From Chloroflexia bacterium (GTDB taxonomy: Bacteria > Chloroflexota > Chloroflexia > QHBQ01 > JADMIH01), in assembly GCA_025927935.1 (NCBI GenBank), contig JAICKM010000142.1, positions 1 to 11,626 on the forward strand: DNA of 11,626 bases, written 5' to 3'. Shown one piece after another: positions 6,651-11,626 of this stretch. Position numbers and translations under genes: made by a program. The notes below the pieces were generated by a model, which saw only the letters and a program-made list of their open reading frames with translations, was not told the origin of the DNA and did no database searches. The number at the start of each line of letters is the position of its first letter. The stretch's first letter is position 1.

Positions 6651-6871
6651 ATGATCCGGGCAGTATCCTGACGTTTGCGGTCCCCCTGGTGGCCGTCGCG
6701 GTTATGATCTTTTTTATCATCCGCCGGCCGGGCAAGATGCGCACCATGACCTGCACCCGGTGCGACGGCAGCGGCCAGGTCAACGAGCATTGGCCCGACC
6801 CCTCCAAACCGGGGGGCTGGCACGATGTCCACGGCGTGTGCCCTAAATGCGGCGGGGCCGGCAAGGTTTAA
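6647..6871 (+). CDS. Membrane-anchored DnaJ-type zinc-knuckle microprotein
   Basis: The 74-residue product has one hydrophobic segment at about 8-25 (LTFAVPLVAVAVMIFFII), followed by a positive stretch RRPGKMR that should keep the C-terminus in the cytoplasm. After this come two CxxCxGxG knuckles, CTRCDGSGQV and CPKCGGAGKV, about 23 residues apart. This is the zinc-binding signature of the cysteine-rich domain of DnaJ, where it helps bind unfolded clients. Here there is no J-domain. The gene overlaps the glycosyltransferase stop (ATGA), so the two are probably translationally coupled; GAGAAGG lies about 13 nt upstream. The protein may be a membrane adaptor or redox/zinc-binding factor; function is unknown. 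Confidence 0.8.
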   Translation: MNDPGSILTFAVPLVAVAVMIFFIIRRPGKMRTMTCTRCDGSGQVNEHWPDPSKPGGWHDVHGVCPKCGGAGKV

Positions 6872-6902
6872 CCCGCGCCGCCCGTTGCAGGGCGCGGCAT
6901 GG

Positions 6903-6923
6903 GCCGTTGTAAAAGAGAACGGC
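6903..6923 (+). promoter_or_regulatory. Small hairpin in the tsaE leader
   Basis: GCCGTT and AACGGC form a perfect 6-bp stem around a nine-base A-rich loop, between the zinc-knuckle gene and the leader ORF of tsaE. There is no U-tract. A role as terminator, processing site or attenuator element cannot be distinguished. Confidence 0.3.
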
Positions 6924-6955
6924 GGATAGGGGCAACCCGGTACACAGGAGGGTGG

Positions 6956-7012
6956 ATGCGCTCACCGGCCCGCAGCCCGCACGCACGCCGGGGCCAGGCG
7001 CGCCCGTATTAG
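6956..7012 (+). CDS. Possible 18-residue leader peptide ahead of tsaE
   Basis: A perfect AGGAGG (6946-6951) lies four bases before ATG 6956, the strongest ribosome-binding site in the cluster. That ATG is not in the tsaE frame: it opens an 18-codon frame (MRSPARSPHARRGQARPY) ending in TAG at 7010-7012. The first ATG of the tsaE frame follows two bases later. The arrangement suggests coupled reinitiation, or an error that has shifted the true tsaE N-terminus. Confidence 0.35.
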   Translation: MRSPARSPHARRGQARPY

Positions 7013-7014
7013 CT

Positions 7015-7635
7015 ATGCCCGTTTTTCGCACACCCAGCCCTCAGAGTCGCCCGCCCGGCCCCGCCGGTCCGGGACGCCCCGCGCGGCCCACACACGACAT
7101 CGACGTGATCAGCCACAGCCTGGACCAGACCCGGCGCATCGGCATGCGCCTGGCCGCGCTTCTGGCGCCCGGCGACCTGATCCTGCTGGAAGGCCCCTTC
7201 GGGGCGGGTAAAACCACGCTCACCCAGGGCATTGCTCGCGGCCTCGATGTCGGCTCTGATTATGTAACCAGCCCGACCTTCACCCTGATCAATGAGTACG
7301 AAGGCCGGCTGCCGCTCTATCATGTTGATCTCTACCGGCTCGACAATCTGCAACAGGTGGAGGAACTGGGCCTGCTCGACTATGTCGCGGGCGACGGTGT
7401 GACGGTGATCGAATGGCCCGAACGGGCGGCGGGGCTGCTGCCGGCGGAGCATCTCACCGTCTATTTGAGCGACATCACCGAGACCAAGCGCGCGCTGCGC
7501 TTCCATGCCGAGGGCACGCGCTACACCGACCTGCTGGAGCAATTCAAGCAACACGCCTTTGCCCCGGGCGCCGTGCCCGACGCGGATGGGCACCCGCCCA
7601 GCCTGCCGCTAAGCCGCGCGGCGGGAGACGGCTAG
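7015..7635 (+). CDS. tsaE: tRNA t6A biosynthesis ATPase TsaE
   Basis: TsaE is the P-loop ATPase that drives cycling of the bacterial TsaB-TsaD complex, which places threonylcarbamoyl on A37 of ANN-decoding tRNAs. The Walker A motif is GPFGAGKTT (about 60-68), followed by SPTFTLINEYEG, LYHVDLYRL and VIEWPERA, all diagnostic of the family. With ATG 7015 as start the protein has 206 residues, longer than the usual 150 or so. The excess is a Pro/Arg-rich N-terminal tail (about 1-25) and a C-terminal tail after about 180. GTG 6952 would add 21 residues but sits with no spacing after AGGAGG. The true start might also lie further in, since the family usually begins near IDVISHSLDQT. TAG is followed after two bases by tsaB, so the two are an operon. 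Confidence 0.92.
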   Translation: MPVFRTPSPQSRPPGPAGPGRPARPTHDIDVISHSLDQTRRIGMRLAALLAPGDLILLEGPFGAGKTTLTQGIARGLDVGSDYVTSPTFTLINEYEGRLPLYHVDLYRLDNLQQVEELGLLDYVAGDGVTVIEWPERAAGLLPAEHLTVYLSDITETKRALRFHAEGTRYTDLLEQFKQHAFAPGAVPDADGHPPSLPLSRAAGDG

Positions 7636-7637
7636 CC

Positions 7638-8336
7638 ATGATCGTCGCCTTCGACACATCCACCGAATGGTGCAGCGTCGCCCTGTATGACCCGATCGGC
7701 GGCGTCCGCGCCGAGGAGACCTGGCACGCCGGGCGCGAGCAGACTCGCGAACTGCTGCCCACCGTCCACGCGATGCTGGCCCGGATGCACCTGGCGCCCG
7801 CCGACCTGCGCGGCGTGGCCGTGGCGATTGGCCCTGGCTCGTTCACCGGCCTGCGCGTGGGCCTGGCAACGGCCAAGGGCCTGGCCTACGCCCTCGATAT
7901 CCCGCTCTGGGGCATCCCCACGCTGGATATCATGGGCTACGCCCACATGGCGATCACGGCCGCGCCCGTCTGCGCGGTGTTGCACGCCGGGCGCGGGCGG
8001 CTGGCCCACGCCTTCTATCGCACCCGCGCGGGCGTCTGGCAGCGCATCAGCGAGTATGCGAACACAACCGTCGCCGAACTGATCGCCCAGATCGACACGC
8101 CAACCATTTTCTGCGGGGAGATCGATCCCGCCGTGGCCCGCGAACTCGAAACGCAACTGGGCCGCCAGGCCAGCGTCGCGCCCCCGGCGGCGTCGCTGCG
8201 CCGGGCCGGCTACCTGGCCGAACTAGCCTGGCAGCGCGCCCAGCAAGGCGAACGCGATGACGTGGCCCTGTTGCAAGCGCTCTACCTGCACGTCCCGACC
8301 CCCGGCTCACAGCCCGTCGCCGGTGCGCCGACTTGA
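7638..8336 (+). CDS. tsaB: tRNA t6A biosynthesis scaffold TsaB
   Basis: TsaB is an inactive ASKHA-fold paralogue of TsaD that pairs with it and with TsaE in t6A synthesis. The family markers are AFDTSTEWCSVALYD at the N-terminus (about 4-18) and AIGPGSFTGLRVGLATAKGL at about 63-82. The length of 232 residues is normal, and the second subdomain (from about 110) is as poorly conserved as in other TsaB proteins. The start at ATG 7638 lies two bases after the tsaE stop; a longer open frame upstream overlaps tsaE and is not used. Unlike TsaE, RimI and TsaD in this cluster, it has no large insertion, only a short Pro-rich C-terminus (PTPGSQPVAGAPT). Confidence 0.92.
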   Translation: MIVAFDTSTEWCSVALYDPIGGVRAEETWHAGREQTRELLPTVHAMLARMHLAPADLRGVAVAIGPGSFTGLRVGLATAKGLAYALDIPLWGIPTLDIMGYAHMAITAAPVCAVLHAGRGRLAHAFYRTRAGVWQRISEYANTTVAELIAQIDTPTIFCGEIDPAVARELETQLGRQASVAPPAASLRRAGYLAELAWQRAQQGERDDVALLQALYLHVPTPGSQPVAGAPT

Positions 8337-8358
8337 GCACGACATAGAGAAAGAGCGT

Positions 8359-8574
8359 ATGCCTGCTACTCGGTCACGGAAGTTGCGATTGTCGCCTGTA
8401 CAGGGGGCTGTGCTCCGCCTGCTGGAAGAAGCAGGATCGGAGGAGATACCGGTTGTATTGAATACATTACAGGCACAATTTCCTGCTTGTCGATCTGAGG
8501 AATTGTTGCATATTGCCGAAGAAGCGATTGACGGGTTGCATAAGTTGGATCTTGTCGCATTTAGCCGGGATTAG
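8359..8574 (+). CDS. Small AT-richer protein, ending at an in-frame amber codon
   Basis: The 71-codon frame starts at ATG 8359, 22 bases after tsaB, with a weak GAGAAAGAG site. The product begins with a basic segment (MPATRSRKLRLSPVQ) and then predicts helices (GAVLRLLEEAGSEE; EELLHIAEEAIDGLHKLDLV), in the style of a winged-helix DNA-binding protein, though no family is recognised. Base composition and codon use (ATT, TTG, GTA, GAT) are clearly less GC-rich than in tsaB or rimI, so it looks inserted into the cluster. It ends in TAG at 8572-8574, but the same frame stays open for another 60 codons, so the protein may be a truncated form of a 132-codon gene. Confidence 0.55.
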   Translation: MPATRSRKLRLSPVQGAVLRLLEEAGSEEIPVVLNTLQAQFPACRSEELLHIAEEAIDGLHKLDLVAFSRD

Positions 8575-8757
8575 GGTGTGGCCGGTTTGCACTACGTACA
8601 AATACCGGACCAGGACCTGAAAGGCGGCAGACTAATCCGGCACTTCAGCGTTTATGATGAAGATCGAGGAGCCTGGAACTGGGGGAATCTTTCCGGTAAC
8701 TCAGAGCCGATTTCATTAATTCTGACCGATCAGAGAACGCAAGCCTTAACGCAGTAG
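8575..8757 (+). pseudogene. In-frame continuation beyond the amber stop
   Basis: Directly after TAG 8572-8574 the same frame runs 60 codons to a second TAG (8755-8757). It reads GVAGLHYVQIPDQDLKGGRL, then a segment with SVYDEDRGAWNWGNLSG, and ends TQALTQ. It has the same AT-richer codon use as the upstream part and has no start codon with a ribosome-binding site of its own. It is probably the cut-off C-terminus of the preceding gene. Confidence 0.45.
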
Positions 8758-8803
8758 CTGTTTAGACATACTTCAAGCAGCAAAGACTAACCGGTTGGCA
8801 GCC

Positions 8804-8827
8804 AGTGATCATAGCCTACTGATCACT
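8804..8827. repeat. Inverted repeat upstream of rimI
   Basis: AGTGATCA (8804-8811) and TGATCACT (8820-8827) form a perfect 8-bp inverted repeat with an 8-nt loop. The right arm overlaps the ACTGACC heptamer array. It could be an operator or part of an interspersed repeat. Confidence 0.5.
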
Positions 8828-8845
8828 GACCACTGACCACTGACC
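8818..8845 (+). repeat. ACTGACC heptamer tandem array
   Basis: Four consecutive heptamers, ACTGATC followed by three ACTGACC, end six bases before the rimI start codon. The same unit, read as SVVSDQ or QWSVVSGQ in translation, is familiar from intergenic repeats in many genomes. It occupies the place where a ribosome-binding site would be expected. Confidence 0.75.
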
Positions 8846-8851
8846 ACACGT

Positions 8852-9562
8852 ATGCCGTATATCATCGAACAAATGCAGATGGCCGATGTGCCGGAGGTCT
8901 CGGCGGTGGAGAAGGAGTGCTTCGCCAGCCCCTGGCCGGCCAGCGCCTACCGCCGCGAGTTGCGCAACCCGCAGGCCAACCGCTACGAGGTGGCCCGCTG
9001 GGTCCACCCCAGCGCGCGCCGGCGCCCGCCCAGCGTCTGGCCGCCCGCCGGGTCGCCCTTGCGCCACCGGCTGGGCGAGATCTTCCCGGCCATCTTCCCC
9101 CCGATCGAGCCGCCCAGCAGCCCCTACCCCATTGCCGGGTTCGCGGGCCTGTGGCTCATGGGCGAGGAAGCACACGTCACCACTATCGGCGTGGCGCCCG
9201 CCCACCGGGGCCGCCATGTGGGCGAGTTGCTGTTCCTCACCATGATCGACATCGCCCTGGAGCAGCGCTCGGCCTGGCTGACCCTCGAAGTGCGCGTCAG
9301 CAATCGCGTGGCCCAGAACTTGTACCAGAAGTATGGGCTGACCATCGCCGGTACGCGCAAGCATTATTACAGTGACGACGGCGAGGACGCCTACCTGATG
9401 TGGAGCGAGCCGTTGCAGTCGCCCGCGTTTCGCGACCGCTTGAGCCGCTTGCGGGCCGAGTTCCAGGCGCGCATGGTCCGCCAGGATGCCGAGGAAAGCG
9501 CCGGGCGCCTGCATTTGCCGGCATCCGGGCAGCATTCCGCCCCGGAAGGGAGCGGCCCGTGA
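8852..9562 (+). CDS. rimI: RimI-like N-acetyltransferase with insertion and C-terminal tail
   Basis: This GNAT-fold acetyltransferase occupies the usual position of rimI between tsaB and tsaD; RimI acetylates the N-terminus of ribosomal protein S18. The acetyl-CoA-binding motif lies in [17 protein letters not shown] (about 112-128), followed by [19 protein letters not shown] (about 145-163), which is typical of RimI. The N-terminal [14 protein letters not shown] segment also fits the family. The length of 236 residues compares with about 150 in the family. The excess comes from a Pro/Arg-rich insertion between strands (about 51-93) and a charged C-terminal tail of roughly 45 residues after 188. 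ATG 8852 lies directly after the heptamer array and lacks a Shine-Dalgarno sequence. The substrate could differ, as many RimI-like proteins acetylate other targets. Confidence 0.82.
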   Translation: MPYIIEQMQMADVPEVSAVEKECFASPWPASAYRRELRNPQANRYEVARWVHPSARRRPPSVWPPAGSPLRHRLGEIFPAIFPPIEPPSSPYPIAGFAGLWLMGEEAHVTTIGVAPAHRGRHVGELLFLTMIDIALEQRSAWLTLEVRVSNRVAQNLYQKYGLTIAGTRKHYYSDDGEDAYLMWSEPLQSPAFRDRLSRLRAEFQARMVRQDAEESAGRLHLPASGQHSAPEGSGP

Positions 9563-9600
9563 GCCGCGCCGGGCGGCTGGAAGGAGCCGAGCGCTGGTGA
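9559..9600 (+). other. 13-codon bridging frame between rimI and tsaD
   Basis: GTG 9559 overlaps the rimI TGA (GTGA) and opens a 13-codon frame, whose TGA at 9598-9600 overlaps the GTG start of tsaD. This would let terminating ribosomes step from rimI to tsaD. It may be coincidental in GC-rich DNA; tsaD also has its own AAGGAG site at 9581-9586. Confidence 0.2.
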
Positions 9601-11626
9601 ATATCCTGGCAATCGAAACATCGTGTGATGAAACATCCGTCGCCATCGTGCGCGACGGGCGCGAAGTACTGGCGAATATTATCGCCTCGCAGATCGGCCT
9701 GCACCAGCGCTTCGGCGGCGTGGTGCCTGAACTGGCCTCGCGCCAGCACATCGTCACGCTGATCCCCACGCTGGAAGAGGCAATGCGCCACGCCGGCCTG
9801 GACTGGGACAGCATCGACGCCGTCGCCGTCACCTGCGGGCCGGGGCTGGCCGGGGCGCTGCTGGTCGGCCTCAACGCCGCCAAGGCGATTGCCTTCGCCC
9901 GCAACAAGCCGCTCATCGCCGTGAATCACCTGGAAGCGCATATTTATTCCAACTGGATCATCCCGGAGACGCTGGAGCGGGACGCGCCGCCGCCGCGCGA
10001 ACCGCACCCCGCCGCCGAGCAGACCCGCGCGGGCGCTGCCCTCCGCGCGCTGGGCGTGGAACCGCCGCGCCGGGCCGGCGAGACCGATCTGCCGCCCGGC
10101 CCCCCGGCGGGCGGGCGCCCGCAGTACACCCCACCGCCGCCCAAACAGGAAGCGCCCCGACCCAGGCTGGACCAGCCCGCGCCGACCGACCCGGCCTTCC
10201 CGTTGCTCTGCCTGGTCGTCTCCGGCGGGCACACCGAGCTGATTTACATGAGCGGGCACGGGCAGTATAGCCTGCTGGGCAAGACGGTGGACGACGCGGC
10301 GGGCGAGGCGTTCGACAAGGTCGCCCGCGTGCTGGGCCTGCCCTACCCCGGCGGCCCGGCCATCCAGCGCGTCGCCGCCTTCGGCAACCCCGACGCCATC
10401 GACCTGCCGCGCACGGTGCTGCGCGGTAGCGCCGATTTCAGCTTCAGCGGCCTGAAAACGGCGGTATTGCGCCAGGCCCAGAACTACGGCCCACCGATCA
10501 CGCCGGAGGAGCAAGCCGCCGAGCGTGAGGCCGCCGAACGCGCCCGCCGCGAAGAAGAAGCGCGCCTCGCCGCCGAGGAACGCGCCCGCCACGAAGCGGA
10601 GGAACGCGCCCGCCGCGAAGAAGCAGCGCGCCTCGTCGCCGAGGAACGCGCTCGCCGCGAAGCGGAGGAACGCGTCCGCTGGGAAGCGGAAGAACAGGCC
10701 CGCCGCGAAGCCGCCGAAGAGCGCCGCGCTGCCGCCGAGGCGCGCCGGGCCGAGGAGGAGCGTGCGCTCCAGGAGGAAGCGGATCGCCGCGCGGTGGAGG
10801 CCCGCACCCGCCGCGCGGCGCCGCCCCCGGCGGAGGACGGGCCACGCCGCGCCGCCGGCACGTCTGAGCGCCCGGCCATCTCGATCCTGGGGGGCGGGCG
10901 CACGACTCCGCGCCCGGCCCCGCCCGAACCCACGCCGGAAACGCCGCCGGCCCCTGCCGCATCGCCCGCTGAGGCGGAACCGGAACCGCCGGCCCTCCCG
11001 CGCAAATCGCGCAATTCCGGGCTGATCCGCGTCACGCCGGAGAGCATCCGCCCGGAGGTCGGGCCGCCTCCGAGCGGGGTGGAGCGCTTCGACCGCGAAC
11101 CCGCCCCGCCCATCACGGTGCGCCCCGAACGGGATACGCCGCGCGTGCTGGGCAAGACCGAGCAGGAAGAAGTGCCCCCGCCCGCCTTCCTGGCCGAGCG
11201 CGGCGGCGGCGCCCCGCTCACGCCGATGCGTCGCCGCCCCGCGCCGCCCAGCGAACCCGATGTGCCCGCCTTCTTGCGCGGGCGCCCTCAGCCCGCCGAG
11301 CCGCCTGCCGAGCCGCCCCCCGGCAAGAAGCCCAGCCCACCGGTCGCCCCGGCCTCCCCGACCAAGCCGGCATCGCGCGCGACGCCGCCGGAGAATGAGG
11401 AGCGGCGACCCGCCCGCCCGGCCCCCGCCACACCCGTGGAGCCGCCCGCCCAACCGCGCGCCACGCGCCCGGTCACTACGCCCGGCCCGACCTCCCCGCC
11501 GGCTTCCCGCGCGACCGAGTCGCGGACCGCACCGGCCCCGTCCGCGGCAGCGAAACCGGCGCCCCCCGCGCCGCCCGAACGCACGAGCACTCCGGCGGCC
11601 CCCACCCCGGCCCGCCCGGCGCCGCA
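9597..11626 (+). CDS. tsaD: tRNA t6A transferase TsaD with two large insertions (partial at right edge)
   Basis: TsaD transfers threonylcarbamoyl from TC-AMP to A37 of tRNA. From GTG 9597 (AAGGAG ten bases upstream) at least 676 codons are open to the window end; normal TsaD has about 340. Recognisable motifs are [14 protein letters not shown] (5-18), [29 protein letters not shown], the metal ligands in HLEAH (H111, H115), VVSGGHTEL (207-215), [12 protein letters not shown] (232-243) and [10 protein letters not shown] (282-291). Two regions are foreign to the family. Insertion 1 (about 122-200) is Pro-rich and sits between [10 protein letters not shown] and [13 protein letters not shown]. Insertion 2 starts at about 299, just after the SGLKT helix: an E/R/A-rich helix (about 302-406), then Pro/Ala-rich disordered sequence to the edge. 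Reading is in frame throughout. The C-terminal half, with the third metal ligand, should lie beyond the window if the enzyme is complete. A TsaD truncated and fused to disorder is the alternative. Confidence 0.9.
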   Translation, partial: MNILAIETSCDETSVAIVRDGREVLANIIASQIGLHQRFGGVVPELASRQHIVTLIPTLEEAMRHAGLDWDSIDAVAVTCGPGLAGALLVGLNAAKAIAFARNKPLIAVNHLEAHIYSNWIIPETLERDAPPPREPHPAAEQTRAGAALRALGVEPPRRAGETDLPPGPPAGGRPQYTPPPPKQEAPRPRLDQPAPTDPAFPLLCLVVSGGHTELIYMSGHGQYSLLGKTVDDAAGEAFDKVARVLGLPYPGGPAIQRVAAFGNPDAIDLPRTVLRGSADFSFSGLKTAVLRQAQNYGPPITPEEQAAEREAAERARREEEARLAAEERARHEAEERARREEAARLVAEERARREAEERVRWEAEEQARREAAEERRAAAEARRAEEERALQEEADRRAVEARTRRAAPPPAEDGPRRAAGTSERPAISILGGGRTTPRPAPPEPTPETPPAPAASPAEAEPEPPALPRKSRNSGLIRVTPESIRPEVGPPPSGVERFDREPAPPITVRPERDTPRVLGKTEQEEVPPPAFLAERGGGAPLTPMRRRPAPPSEPDVPAFLRGRPQPAEPPAEPPPGKKPSPPVAPASPTKPASRATPPENEERRPARPAPATPVEPPAQPRATRPVTTPGPTSPPASRATESRTAPAPSAAAKPAPPAPPERTSTPAAPTPARPAP
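10539..10670 (+). repeat. 66-bp tandem repeat within tsaD insertion 2
   Basis: Two adjacent 66-bp units (10539-10604 and 10605-10670) differ at only four positions and encode a 22-residue unit beginning RARREE and ending HEAEE or REAEE. A decayed partial unit follows. The period is a multiple of three, so expansion or contraction keeps the frame. Confidence 0.75.

Noticed and set aside
8816..9916. A 366-codon minus-strand open frame
   Set aside because: It is antisense to rimI and the start of tsaD, and begins in the ACTGACC repeat; no protein family is recognisable.
9297..11453. A 718-codon open frame on the minus strand antisense to rimI and tsaD
   Set aside because: It is a composition artefact of GC-rich sense codons: Arg/Gly/Ala-rich, no domain seen, and the sense strand carries unmistakable TsaD motifs.
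10488..11626. Intein or inserted mobile element in tsaD
   Set aside because: There are no Cys/Ser splice junctions, endonuclease motifs, transposase frame or terminal inverted repeats; the inserted sequence is low-complexity helix and Pro/Ala-rich disorder.

Overview
The window is GC-rich bacterial DNA carrying a compact threonylcarbamoyl-adenosine (t6A) tRNA-modification cluster and a row of smaller, mostly independent genes. High GC, Pro/Ala/Arg-rich proteins, SD-led genes alongside apparently leaderless ones, and interspersed palindromic repeats fit a Chloroflexota-type genome (Anaerolineae or a relative). That assignment is inference; no 16S or other marker is present.

Left part (1-2830). 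The N-terminal half of a major-facilitator transporter runs off the left edge on the minus strand. It is divergent from a toxin-antitoxin-like pair: a DUF433 antitoxin whose frame is broken by one base, then an intact DUF5615 PIN-like protein. Next comes a membrane-anchored NHL-type beta-propeller protein, ending at a strong hairpin shared with the convergent gene.

Middle (2888-5460). On the minus strand lies a 575-residue protein joining a NERD nuclease-like domain, a coiled coil, a LOTUS/OST-HTH-like domain and a long acidic tail. A 71-residue zinc-ribbon protein follows, then two palindromic interspersed-repeat units.

Right part (5463-11626), all plus strand. A GT4 glycosyltransferase overlaps a small membrane-anchored DnaJ-type zinc-knuckle protein. 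Then follow tsaE, tsaB, a small AT-richer gene interrupted by an in-frame amber codon, rimI and tsaD. TsaB, TsaD and TsaE form the bacterial complex that moves threonylcarbamoyl from TC-AMP to A37 of ANN-decoding tRNAs; RimI is the customary acetyltransferase neighbour. TsaC, which makes TC-AMP, is not in the window.

The most unusual object is tsaD. Its N-terminal catalytic half is intact, with metal-ligand histidines at the E. coli positions 111 and 115. It is interrupted by an approximately 75-residue Pro-rich insertion and then by a second insertion of at least 375 residues, made of an E/R/A-rich helix followed by Pro/Ala-rich disorder, still open at the window edge. RimI and TsaE also carry Pro-rich insertions or tails, so the elaboration affects most of the cluster. 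The C-terminal half of TsaD is outside the window, so whether the enzyme resumes is not visible.
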